Origin: Desmodesmus armatus
Lineage: Eukaryota; Chlorophyta; Chlorophyceae; Sphaeropleales; Scenedesmaceae
Length of the DNA stretch: 64,000 bases
Assembly (NCBI GenBank): GCA_007449985.2
Contig: VIIQ02000779.1
Span: forward strand, 124,001 to 188,000
Reading direction: 5' to 3'
Shown here: one piece after another, positions 1 through 13,000 of the stretch
Layout of the letters: every line of letters begins with the position of its first letter
How positions within the stretch are numbered: position 1 is the stretch's first letter
Position numbers and translations under genes: made by a program
Notes under the pieces: model-generated
Told to the model about the DNA's origin: nothing
Database searches by the model: none
Seen by the model: the letters and a program-made list of their open reading frames with translations, nothing else

Positions 1-1053
1 GTTACACGAAGCGCAGGCAAGGGCCCAATTTAGCTGCATGTATGCCGAGGGAGTGCAACTGCTGCATGCATTCTTCAGCAGAGGCACCCAGCGCTTTGGG
101 GACTGCAATCAACTTGGAGATTATCATATTTGGCAAACATGTAACGTGATGACTGTGCTTCTCTGAGAGAGAGTAGGGAGAAAGGAAGTGGGGAATGGGT
201 TGAGGCAAGTTGAGGTTGTGACTGGAAGTTCGGTTGGGGCTGGGGCGTGGACTGTGGACTGTGTACTTGACAAGACTGCGCTTGGAGTGCTGACCAGAAG
301 GGTGCTTGCATGCAAGGGCAAGGTGGAAGTTGGTTCACTGAAATCGGACAACGCTGTTATCAGCCCCAACAAAATCATAGCCTTGACAAAATCTGCACCA
401 CCACTGTTACTCACAAGTTCCTCACATCATATCCCCTCGTGGTAACTACAGGGCTGTTACAATGAACCAATAACGTCACTGCTCTGCCCCGCACCCCAGC
501 CGGCACAGGGGACCCCCCCCCCCCGCATGTGCCACAGTGTGCTGGCAACAAAGCTGATGAGGCACGAGCAATGTAAACAACACCCAAAGTGGCAATTGTG
601 TTGTGTGATGTGTCGCACTGAGGCTTGGATCGATCTGAACGTGGAGATATGTGCACTTTGAGAGTGCTTGCGAACCAAGGCCTTCAGTAAAGGCGGTGGC
701 CGGGGCTGTCTGCATTTGCCAACCAGGGATTATAAGGGTGCCCTGATGCCAACACATTTTATGGCAGTGCAGCGGCAGTTCCACTGCCAACTGCATTTGC
801 CACTGCCAACGTCCGCAGTTGCCGGCACTTGACAGGCTGGCTGACCTTTTCGAGGTGAACATGCATATAGGAAATCAGCGCGTGCTCAAGTCTGCATACA
901 AAGCACAACACATGCCTGCAGCTGTTGCTGCAACCACACCGGTACATGACCAGGCACAGCACATGTAACGGCGGTACAGCCTTGGCCTGGAGCGGCTATA
1001 GGCATGTGCACAGCATCCCAACCCTCTCCCTGCCTTCCAAAGCCTCCAAAGGG
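1..1053. other. upstream region of the E1 gene, no supported gene
   Basis: No coding region is supported here. A short minus-strand frame at 2-208 has no recognisable family. A C-run lies at 510-523. The 5' UTR and promoter of the E1 gene should lie in the right-hand part. An in-frame upstream ATG exists at 925, but the N-terminus that resembles other E1 proteins begins at 1054. Confidence 0.5.
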
Positions 1054-4000
1054 ATGCAAGGCAAAAGAAAAACAGAAGAGGCCCCTTCTGAGCTGCCCAA
1101 GCGTGCCAAAATGCAGCAGGAGAACGGGGCAGCAGCTGGGGTGGAGATCGATGAGAACCTGCACAGCCGACAGCTGGCTGTGTATGGGCGTGAGGTGATG
1201 CGCCGTATGGCAGGAGCTTCTGTGCTGGTGTCAGGCGCGAACGGGCTGGGCGTGGAGATAGGTGAGGAGGGGTGGCGAAGGTGCTGTGGGCTTTTGAATG
1301 TATTGGAAGCATGTATTAGTGCCACTCAGATGCAGTGACGTCGCAGCCGAGGCCAGGAAGGGATGCAGACGGTTTTGCATGGCCGTGATCACGCTTGCCC
1401 TGGCGTCATAGGGGCTCTGCTGCTAACCACACGAGTCTGATTCCTTTCATGCAGCCAAGAACGTCATTCTGGCAGGCGTGCGCGCCCTGACCGTCCATGA
1501 CCAGAAGGCAGTCGAGGTTCGAGATCTGTCTGCCCAGTTCTACCTCACTGAGGAGGATGTTGGCCAGAACAGGGCAGAGGCGTGCAAGGAGAGGCTGCAG
1601 GACCTGAACAATGCAGTTGAGGTCTCAGCATCGTCAGCACAGCTTACGCCTGAGTACCTGGAGCAGTTCCAGGTAAGGGGAGCAGCTCTGCTGCACTTTC
1701 TTGGCTGCTGGTGTGCTGCTTCTGGCATGCTGCTTCCTCATTAGCAGTGGATCACTCCTTGCACCACATCCTTTGACTTAGCATCCGTGTGCATGCATTC
1801 CTGCAGGTGGTTGTGCTGACAGACGCCAGCCTTGAGGAGAGCAAACGCATCAACGAGGTTTGCCATGCCCACCAGCCGCCCATCCCCTTCATCAGGGTGG
1901 AGTCCCGTGGTGTCTTTGCCAGCGTGTTCTGTGACTTTGGGCCCTCCTTCACAGTCTATGACGTGGACGGTAAGCAGCTGGCATGTTGGTGCTGCAGCTT
2001 GCTGCCGCCCAAGCCCATGTATGTATGCAGCGCTGTCACTGGAAGGCTAGTGGGGTTGCAGGGGCCAGGCTCGTGCCCAACAGCAGCAGCAACACCAGCA
2101 CAACCAGCAGTAGCAGGCTTGTATGCATCTGGCTTTTGAACAGCAGGACTAAGCAGCGGACTGGGGTGCTGGGGGTGGTGCTGCATGCACACAGCATCCA
2201 GGGGTGTTGAAGCAGAGCAGCACGCCTGGTGTAGCAACACATAGCATGTGCATACTCGCCGTCACCGTGCTGACGCAGTGTATGCACATGCTACGTTTTG
2301 AACCACCGGGCGATGTTGGGCAAGCCCACTGACTTGCGCAGAACGTCGGCCATGTGACAGTGCACGTAGCAGGACAAGCGTGATGACTCATACACAGCAG
2401 GCATCCGCAAATCCGAGTATCCTGCATAGACCTGCATAATGGCTCTGCACGCATGCGCGTTGAACAGTGCTTATGCATAAGGAAGCACCATGTCTGACTA
2501 TCACTTATGAGTGTGTCACAAGTGACACGTGCATCCAACGCATGTGCTGCTGTACAACACCCTGGTGATGCACACCATGCCATGATGCAACAGCGGCTGC
2601 ATGGCAGCATGTCTCTGTGTGATGCAAGCACACAGCATATTTTGCACCAGTGCAGCCCAAGGTGGCGCACATTGGGAGTCTGTATTGTTGCAGCTTGCAC
2701 ACAGCATCAAAGGTGGATCCGCTCGTTGCTTGCACCAAAGCATTGCACATGAAGGGGTCCTTGGAGGCCGCCTCATATGTCACGCATTGGTACAAGGAAC
2801 TTGCAGCTGTGCATTCACACTACGATGCGAAGCACACAGCTTGTTGCATGTCGTTGCAGCTTGCATGTAGTATCGTCAGCAAAGGTGCACGCTCCGTACT
2901 TCCTTGCACGAAGGCATGGCAGATGGAGCTGTCCTGTCAGATGATGCTGTCGCAATATAATCTGCGCCATGCCGCGCTGTGCCGTGCCGTGCTGTGCTGT
3001 GTGCTGTGCTGTCAGGTGAGGAGCCCCACAGTGGCATTGTTGCCTCCATCTCCAGTGACAACCCAGCGCTGGTCACCTGCGTGGACGATGAGCGCCTGGA
3101 GTTCCAGGTGTGCACCGGGGAGGGGGGGGGGGGAGTAGCTAGCCAGTGGGGTCAGTCAGCCAGTCACTCGGTCAGCCAGTCAGCCAGCGCCTGGAATTCC
3201 AGGCACGAGGCGCAGGGAACCAAGCACAGAGCAGCCTGGTCAGTCAGCCAGTGGGCCAGTCTGTTGAATAGTAAGTCAGTCTGTCAGCCAGCCAGTCTGC
3301 CATTGCTACAGCAGGTATGCCGGCTGGGCTGCGCGGCCGTGGCCAGATAGCATGTCGGCTGATTGGGTCAAGCCAGCCAGTGGGTTGGTCAGATATCGAG
3401 GTTGTGCATCGGGCAGTCTGCCAGTCTGTCTTGAGGAAGCCAGCCAGTTGGCTTGGTGGTCGGTAAGTTGTACTGCAGCAGCAGCAGCAGCTGGGGAATG
3501 GGGTTGGGATTGCCGGGCAGTCTGCACTGTCCTGCTCTTGGTTGCTGCTGCGTGGGCACCCCATGAGAGTGCTGCTCAGCTCTGCTCAGCTAGCTGCAGC
3601 GACTGAAACATGTGTTCGCACATAGCTTCAGGTGTGCAACTGCATAGCTTAGCCAACCTATTGGCACACACAGAAACTGCAACACCGTGTTTTCTGTTGG
3701 ACGCTTCTGTTCTTCACTTCTGTTTGGCTGTGCAGGATGGTCAGCTGGTGACCTTCAGTGAGGTTGGCGGCATGGCAGAGCTCAACAACCACAAGCCCAT
3801 CAGGATCAAGAACTGCAAGGTGCACAGCAGCAGCAGCAGAAGATGGGATGGCGGCGGCAGGAGCAGCAGATGCATGGTCGCAGGGACTACAGCAGGAACG
3901 GTGGCAGGGATGCGATGTGATCAGGATTGGTTACACCAGATTTCGTGGCAGAGCGATGCAGAGTGCAGCTTCTGAGCAGCGCAAAATGTTCAGCAGTACG

Positions 4001-7000
4001 CTGCTGCCAAGCACTGTAAAAACGCGACTGTTGGCGCAAGCAAGTGGCATGCCCAACGCGTATGATTGCTGATGCCTGTTGGTTGCTGTGCTTGCAGGCC
4101 CACTCATTTGAGCTGGAGTGTGACACCACCAAGTTTGGCGCCTATTCACGCGGCGGCATCGTGGCCCAGCACAAGGAGAGCAAGGTGCGCACTGGTGTCT
4201 TGACTCTTGCCTTACCTTCAAGCAGGGTCTTGTCAGTTAGTGAGATACTTAGTTCGTTAGTTAACTTGTGCATTAGTTGATGGTGCGAGTTTGAGACCTC
4301 CAGCAGTAACACACAGTGATATGCTTGTGCTGAACAAGTCCAGGCTACACTGCTGGGGTTGGTACGGCTTGTCTCGCCCTTCCTTCAACCAGTGTCTTGT
4401 AAATGATGAACGGCTGGCGTCAGCATGAGGTTGCATCGCTGCAGGTGCATGTCAGCATCAGGCTCGTTGGCCGGTGCCAGTGATGTGATTTGTCGCCTCT
4501 GCTGTACTGTGGTGTCCTGCACTGTACTGCCCCGTGTTGTACTGTACTGTACTGCCTTTTTACTGCACCGTGTTGGTCATCACTGTACTGCACCGCAATT
4601 TGTCACGTGCAGGTGCTGTCATTCAAGAAGCTAGCTGATGCGCTGGATGAGCCTGGTGAGATGCTGCTGAGCGACTTCAGCAAGATTGAGCGCAGCCCAC
4701 TGCTGCACTGGCATTCCAGGCCCTGGACGCATACCAGGTGCGGAGCCCAGGTTTCTTGGGGGGGGGGTGCACAGACAGTGTGGTCAGTTTTATGTGGGCG
4801 GAGGGGGTGGGGGTACGCACCTGGCCTTTCAGGCCCTGGATTCCTACCAGGTGGAGAGCAGCAGGGGGTGGGGAGAGGGTGTTTGTGTGTTGTGTTACCT
4901 GACAACAAGGGAGGGGGTGATGTGGGCGAAGGGTGAGGGGGTGACGGTGCACCTGGCCTTCCAGGCCCTGGACGCATACCAGGTGCGGAGAGGCTGGGTG
5001 ATGAACCATGAAAGACTGGGGAGGGTTGATGTGGGCGTGGTGTTTGTAGAAGGGCCAACAGCCTGCAGTTGTGCAAGTTGATGATAAAGTAAAGCACTGA
5101 ATGATCTGTGTGAATGAAGCACTGATGTTCTGTGTAACATCCAATTACTGAATAAGTGCCGCTGGGAAGTGGTTGGCCAGCTGGGTTTGTCTGCAAGTGC
5201 TGGGCATGTCTGCAACAGTAACCGCAATAGACAAGCACCCATGGGCCGCATTATGCCTTGGGTGTGCCTTTCCCTGGTGCAACTCCTTACTTCCGCGGCC
5301 CAGAACACATCACCTGCATGGTTGGGGTCGTATGGGGTGGCGGTTGCTGCCGGCAACCCCGGTGGTGCCGACACACGTGCGGGTCTGGCTCTGCAGGTGC
5401 GGCTGACACCCGGAGTCCCTACCCACGGTCGGCTGCAGCACCCTACTGCAGCCAGCCACTAGTGCTGGGACCACAATCCCCCTTCCCCTCCTCCTCCTTG
5501 TGACTGCACTGTTGAGTAACTCTGTCTCGCAACATCAATACTGCTTATGCTGCATGGGCACAACCTTGTGCCTCAGTTTCTCCCCTGCTTCCCACATGTT
5601 GGTGACTTTCTGCCTCTCAGTGTTCCATTCCCGTCACACTGTCATGCCGCGCTGTGTTTTTTTTTTGTTTTTCTTACGTCAGCCTGCTGCACTGGCTCCC
5701 TCACATGGCCAGGTTCGTCATCTGATGATGCCATTACACTTGGAGTGATCCTTGTCATGCTGTGCTGTGCTGTGTTGTGTCTCTACAGGCTGAGCACGGC
5801 TCCCTGCCACGTCCCGGTGTGTCGTCTGATGGTGACAAGCTGCTGGAGCTGGTGAACAAGCTGGCTGCTGCCAAGGGGGTGACGCAAAGGTGGAGGTGGA
5901 CGAGGGACTTATCCGCAAGTTCGCATCAGGCAAGTTGGGTCCGCTGTGTCCTCTTACAAAGTTTTGTGATTGATTCACACCTGCAGCGCTGTAATTGCTA
6001 GACATATGCTGCAGTCTTTTCCAGTGTAGCTACTTGGCCTCTGCTGTAAGCTTGGTGTGAAGGTTGGATGGTGTGGGTGGGTGAACATGTCGTTTGTGTT
6101 GAACAAGCTGGCTGCTGCCAAGGGGGTGACGCTAGGGTGGAGGTGGACGGGCTCACGTGCGCGCACGTTCGCATCAGGTGGGTGGCACAGCTAACAGCGG
6201 CAGGTTGATTTTTTTGCGGACCACCACCGCTGCACACCGTCACGCGGCATCCGCCGACACCAACCCACCGCTATGCGCCGCTCCGAGACTCAGTTGGGGT
6301 GCATGTTGGTACGCTTGAAGACACTACTTTTTTTTAGAGCCAACCAGGTTTTTTTGCGGACCACCACCGCTGGGCACCGTCACGCGGCATCCGCCGACAC
6401 CAACCCACCGCTACGTGCTGCTCTGTGACTCAGTTAGCTCTCTGATTCTGCCTGTCTGCCAAGCGAAACCCACAGCCGTCATATTACTTGAATTTGTAGG
6501 TGTGGTGCGCGGGGCACATGCAACGTTTTGACCTGTGACACCCTTCTGTCACCACGCCCCAAACCACCGCGTGTCAAGTACTATCCGCAAACAGCCCTTC
6601 TCGAACCACTACGCCCCCCCCCCCCCCCCACACACACACTGCAGGCTCTTCTGGTGAGCTGAACCCCATGGCCGCCATGTTTGGAGGCTTTGTGGGTCAG
6701 GAGGTGGTCAAGGCCCTGAGCGGCAAGTTCCACCCGCTGTTCCAGTGGTTCTACTTTGACAGCGTGGAGAGCATGCCTGAGGAGCTGCTGGCGGCAGAGG
6801 AGTACGAACCAACAGGCACAAGGTGAGCAGCCCTGGCCCTTTCAGGATTCCGCGCATCTGCGTTGTGTTCTTATATTGCCTGTATTGTACTACAAAGAGT
6901 GGCAGGGGCGCATGGGTTACAGTGTGGGGGTGCAAGGGTGCTATCAGTGTGGTCGACATCAGCCGCACCCAATGAGCAGCAGCCTGACAGCTGCTCAATG

Positions 7001-10000
7001 AGATAATGGCGCGGGGGGGGGGGTGCGGGGTGCGAGTAGTGCGGCGAGCATGCCAGAGGAGCTGCTGCCTGGAGAGGAGGCCCACAGGCCCTGCACTGGC
7101 ACAAACTGAGCAGCCCCCGGCCCTTCGGGGCTGGATGTTTGCTTTACTAGTGCCTGCATTGTGAGATAGTGTACACCTACTGTATCAAGTGGCAGGGGTA
7201 TATGAGTGAGGGTAAGTGGGGGCAGTGGTGCTATTGCAGCGGCTTTTTGTGAGCAGCCTCTGGACCCCTGATGCTCGTGCTTGTGTACAGTGGTAGTACT
7301 GTATTGCACTGTACTGTACTGAGTGTGGCAGGGGTGTGTGAATCAGGGGTGTGGTGGGGGTGCAGTGGTGCTGAAGTTGCACTCTGCAAGTTCAGCTGAC
7401 TGCAACTTCAGCACCACTGCACCCCCCACCACACCCCAAAGTCACACACCCCTGCCACTCACTTCATTGCAGTAGCCTCACAGCTTCTCAAGCTATTGGA
7501 ACAGGAGGGGGGTTGCGAGTGAAGTGAGAAGTATGTCAGGAGGGACTGACTCCCTGCACTTGCTCCTTAGCGGACATGGTTTCAATTGTCATGACTAGCG
7601 TCCTGCTGTCTATGAATCAACACCCTTGGTAGGATGCAGGTTAAGCGCGTCGTCTGCACAATGACTCTGCCTGGATCAGCTCTGTCAGCAAAACTTATCC
7701 ATCTACGGCAGGTGCACTGGCACATGTTGTACCTCACGGTGCTTTGCTGCTCTCTGTCGCCACTTGTGCTTGCAACAGGTATGTCTCCCAGATTGCAGTC
7801 AATGGCTGCAGCGTGCAGCAGCACCTGCATTTGCTGCTGACCCACTCCTTGCGCCTGCATTCGGTGTTCCTTACACTGCTTGTGCCCCGCTTTTTTGCCG
7901 CCTTGTTGTCGCCTCTTTTTCGTCATGACCTCCTCCCCCAGGTATGACCCTCAGATTGCAGTCATTGGCCGCAGCATGCAGCAGCAGCTGCAGTCCCTGA
8001 AGCTGTTCCTGGTGGGAGCTGGGGCCTTGGGCTGTGAGTTCCTGAAGAACTTCGCTATGATGGGCATTGCCTGCGGGGACAACGGCCTGGTGACAGTAAC
8101 GGATGATGACGTCATTGAGAAGAGTAACCTCAGCAGGCAGTTCCTGTTCCGCAACTGGCACATCGGCAAGTGAGTGAGGGCGGTGGTGTGGGAGGGCGGG
8201 GTTATGGCGGAGAAGCGGGAGGCAAGCTTGGCTTGGTCTTGGGGCTTGAGGTGTGGGTGGGCAAGATGTCGGTTGAGACAAGAGCAACATCAACAGACAG
8301 GTCCTGTGTCTGCAGATGTCACATTGCTCGTATGTTTGTCGATGTTTGGTGGAAGGCGAGTGTACTTTGGGTTGGCATGCATCCGTGGGGTATGTCATTT
8401 GAGGGGATGGTTCATGCATCGTCAGTGGTGTGAAACTCGGTGTGTCACGCCCTGCACTTCTGGGCTGAGTGGAACAGACTTGTGGTGACAGCAAGGGCTA
8501 CACGGTGCCGATCAACATTGAGAAATATGGTGTCAAGTTGTGTGTGCCCACTTTGCTAAACAGCTGATGTGCCGTGCTGTGCCATGCTGTGTTGCTTGCA
8601 GCTCCAAATCCACAGTGGCCAGTGAGGCAGCCTGCAAGCTGAACTCGAGGTTCCACATCAACCCGCTGCAGAACCGCGTCTCGCCCGAGACAGAGGGGGT
8701 GTTCAACGATGCATTCTGGGAGGGGCTGGATCTGGTGGTCAATGCACTGGACAATGTCAATGCACGCCTCTATGTGGACAGCAGGTATGCCGTAAAGGGG
8801 TGTGCTGGTGTTCTTGGGTGGGCTTCTTGGGTAGGGTGTGTGTTCTGCATTCCTCCGGGGATGCTACAATTGCAGCACACCTGCCGACGATGCATACGGG
8901 AAGGGCTGGACCAAGTGGCCATCGCACCTGACATTGTCAATCCCCCCCTGTGACAGGTGCCGTAGGGTGCAGTGAAGTGGACATCTTTGCGTCAGCGTGC
9001 TAGTAAAGCTTGTGTTGACATCGATCTGCTGACTACAGTGTGGTTGTGTTGGTGCTGTGCAGGTGTGTGTACTACTGCAAGCCCCTGCTGGAAAGTGGCA
9101 CGCTGGGCCCCAAGTGCAACACGCAGATGGTGGTGCCCCAGATCACAGAGAACTACGGAGCCAGCAGGGACCCACCAGAGAAGTCGGTGAGCATGCCCAC
9201 ACCACCACCACCACCACCACTTTCAGACCTAGTTGATGTCCCCCAGGCCCCCACCTCCCCTCATAACATCTTGCACAAGTAGACAGTACTAGTTGGAGTT
9301 ATCAAAAATTAGCTCAGCAAAATATCAAACAACCCGAGAGGGAGCCAGAGGCTCAGGGGGACCAGCAAATAAGCCAAGCAGCTTCAAGACAGAGTAGAAA
9401 GGCAGACAGCCCCACTCCCACCCCCTGAAGATAGAGTGAGTGTGTGTTCTTGCAACTCTTTCTTTTACCCCCCCCCCCCCCCCCCGCCCGCCCGCCCGCA
9501 GACCTCCATGTGCATGGTGCAAGCTTCACCACAACATTGACTGCTGCCTCATGCACTGTGAGCTGAAGCAATCTCACCTGGCCTCTTCCCTCGCTGTCAC
9601 CTCTTTTCCCCTTGACCTCGCCGCTTCCTCGCACAGACGCCCAGCTGCTAGGCGCACAGATATGTAGAGGTTAATCCACTCCCGCCAGAGCACGAGGGTG
9701 GCCAAGCGAGAAATGCTGCACTCCGACGAGACTCGGCGGAGCATCCGAGCCAAGCGAGGATGCGGAGCCGAGTCGAGGCGGAGGGCTGCATTTCAAGCGC
9801 CACCCGAGGGCGAGGCGGGAGTTGTTTAAACTACTTATACCATTGCAGAGATGTTCGACAGGAACGGCCTCATAATTGTTCTCATCTCGTTCTCATTTCG
9901 CTCACTTTACTCGTAGTGCACCATTCCTTGCACTCTGAACACATAAATGGATTTATAGTGCAGTATGCACAGCCCAAATAACAGCACTCCACAAAGATAA

Positions 10001-13000
10001 CATAATTCAAATGTTTCCTCAACTGCTCAAGTTGCTCTTATCCCTCAACCCCCTCATTGCCCTCCTTCCCCTCCCTTCCCTCACCCCCCTCAGGCCCCTC
10101 ATTGCCCTCTTTCCTCTCCTATCCCTCACCCCTTCAAACCCCTCATTGCCCTCCTATCCCTCACCCCCCTCAGGCCCCTCATTGCCCTCTTTCCCCTCCT
10201 TTCCCTCACCCCCTTCCAACCCCTCATTGCCCTCTTTCCCCTCCCTTCCCTCACCCCCCTCAGGCCCCTCATTGCCCTCTTTGCCCTCCTATCCCTCACC
10301 CCCTTCATCGCCCTCTTTCCCCTCCCTTCCCTCACCCCCCTCAGGCCCCTCATTGCCCTCTTTCCCCTCCCTTCCCTCACCCCCCTCAGGCCCCTCATTG
10401 CCCTCTTTCCCCTCCCTTCCCTCACCCCCCTTAGGCCCCTCATTGCCCTCTTTCCCCTCCTATCCCTCACCCCCTTCATTGCCCTCTTTCCCCTCCCTTC
10501 CCTCACCCCCCTCAGGCCCCTCATTGCCCTCTTTCCCTCCCTCCCTTCCCTCACCCCTCTCAGGCCCCTCATCGCCCTCTTTCCCCTCCCTTCCCTCACC
10601 CCCCTCAGGCCCCTCATTGCCCTCTTTCCCCTCCTATCCCTCACCCCCTTCATTGCCCTCTTTCCCCTCCCTTCCCTCACCCCCCTCAGGCCCCTCATTG
10701 CCCTCTTTCCCCTCCCTTCCCTCACCCCCCTCAGGCCCCTCATTGCCCTCTTTCCCCTCCCTTCCCTCACCCCGTTCAGGCCCTCATTGCCCTCTTTCCC
10801 CTCCTATCCCTCACCCCCTTCAAACCCCTCATTGCCCTCTTTCCCCTCCCTTCTGTCATCCCCATCATCCCTTGGCTTTCCCTGAAACCTTTGTTTTCCC
10901 TGGAACCCCCTCGTCATCCGCGCAAATCAAGAACGACCCTCTTTGAGCTTTCCACCATCGCTCACAACACCCCATTGGCCTGCCCCTGAGAGGGTTGAGG
11001 GAAGGGAGGGGAAAGAGGGCAATGAGGGGTTTGGAGGGGGTGAAAGAAGGGAGGGGAAAGATGGCAATGAAAGGTTTGAAGGGGGTGAGGGATAGGAGGG
11101 GAAAGAGGGCAATGAGAGCCTGAGGGCGTGAGGGAAGGGAGGGGAAAGAGGGCAGTGAGGGGCCTGAGCGAGGTGAGGGAAGGGAGGGGAAAGAGGGCAA
11201 TGAGGGGTTTGAAGGGGGGAGGGATAGGATGGGAAAGAGGGCAATGAGAGGTTTGAAGGGGGTGAGGGATAGGAGGGGAAAGAGGGCAATGAGGGGTTTG
11301 AAGGGGGTGAGGGAAGGGAGGGCAAGAGGGTAATGAGGGGCCTGAACGGGTGAGGGAAGGGAGGGGAAAGAGGGCAATGAGGGGTTTGAAGGGGGTGAGG
11401 GATAGGAGGGGAAGAGGGCAATGAGGGGCCTGAACGGGGTGAGGGAAGGGAGGGGAAAGAGGGCAATGAGGGGTTTGAAGGGGGTGAGGGATAGGAGGGG
11501 AAAGAGGGCAATGAGGGGTTTGAAGGGGGTCAGGGATAGGAGGGGAAAGAGGGCAATGAGGGGCCTGAACGGGGTGAGAGAAGGGAGGGGAAAGAGGGCA
11601 ATGAGGGGTTTGAAGGGGGTGAGGGATAGGAGGGGAAAGAGGGCAATGAGAGGTTTGAAGGGCGTGACGGATAGAAGGGGAAAAGGGCAATGAGGGGTTT
11701 GAAGGGGGTGAGGGATAGGAGGGGAAAGAGGGCAATGAGAGGTTTGAAGGGCGTGAGGGATAGGAGGGGAAAGAGGGCAATGAGGGGTTTGAAGGGGGTG
11801 AGGGATAGGAGGGCAAAGAGGGCAATGAGGGGCCTGAACGGGGTGAGGGAAGAGAGGGGAAAGAGGGCAATGAGGGGTTTGAAGGGGGTGAGGGATAGGA
11901 GGGGAAAGAGGGCAATGAGAGGTTTGAAGGGCGTGAGGGATAGAAGGGGAAAGAGGGCAATGAGGGGTTTGAAGGGGGTGAGGGATAGGAGGGGAAAGAG
12001 GGCAATGAGAGGTTTGAAGGGCGTGAGGGATAGGAGGGGAAAGAGGGCAATGAGCGGCCTGAGGGGGGTGAGGGAAGGGAGGGGAAAGAGGGCAATGAGG
12101 GGCCTGAGGGGGTTGAGGGATAGGAGGGGAAAGAGGGCAATGAGAGGTTTGAAGGGCGTGAGGGATAGAAGGGGAAAGAGGGCAACGAGGGGTTGGAAGG
12201 GGTGAGGGATAGGGGGGAAAGAGGGCAATGAGGGGTTTAAAGGGGGTGAGGGAAGGGAGGGCAAAGAGGGCAATGAGGGGCCTGAACGGGGTGAGGGAAG
12301 GGAGGGGAAAGAGGGCAATGAGGGGTTTGAAGGGGGTGAGGGATAGGAGGGGAAGGAGGGCAATGAGAGGTTTGAAGGGCGTGAAGGATAGAAGGGGAAA
12401 GAGGGCAATGAGGGGTTTGAAGGGGGTGAGGGATAGGAGGGGAAAGAGGGCAATGAGAGGTTTGAAGGGCGTGAGGGGTAGGAGGGGAAAGAGGGCAATG
12501 AGGGGTTTGAAGGGGGTGAGGGATAGGAGGGCAAAGAGGGCAATGAGGGGCCTGAACGGGTGAGGGAAGGGAGGGGAAAGAGGGCAATGAGGGTTTGAAG
12601 GGGGTGACGGATAGAAGGGGAAAAAGGGCAATGAGGGGTTTGAAGGGGGTGAGGGATAGGAGGGGAAAGAGGGCAATGAGAGGTTTGAAGGGCGTGAGGG
12701 ATAGGAGGGGAAAGAGGGCAATGAGGGGTTTGAAGGGGTGAGGGATAGGAGGGCAAAGAGGGCAATGAGGGGCCTGAACGGGGTGAGGGAAGAGAGGGGA
12801 AAGAGGGCAATGAGGGGTTTGAAGGGGTGAGGGATAGGAGGGGAAAGAGGGCAATGAGAGGTTTGAAGGGCGTGAGGGATAGAAGGGGAAAGAGGGCAAT
12901 GAGGGGTTTGAAGGGGGTGAGGGATAGGAGGGGAAAGAGGGCAATGAGAGGTTTGAAGGGCGTGAGGGATAGGAGGGGAAAGAGGGCAATGAGCGGCCTG

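Larger units (their letters stand above)
5930..6644 (+). other. GC-AG intron of the E1 gene (intron 8)
   Basis: The reading phase requires exon 8 to end at 5929, so the intron begins CAG|GCAAGT, the usual strong form of a GC donor, and ends at the cactgcag acceptor. The join restores [15 protein letters not shown], as expected for E1. A decayed copy of the exon 8 end at 6090-6178 carries an ordinary GT donor. Confidence 0.85.

Noticed and set aside
2..208. Short minus-strand frame at the left edge as a divergent gene
   Set aside because: No recognisable motif, splice structure or repeat-free context supports it.
925..1053. Upstream in-frame ATG at 925 as the E1 start
   Set aside because: The extra residues do not resemble E1 N-termini, and the basic segment typical of E1 begins right after ATG 1054.
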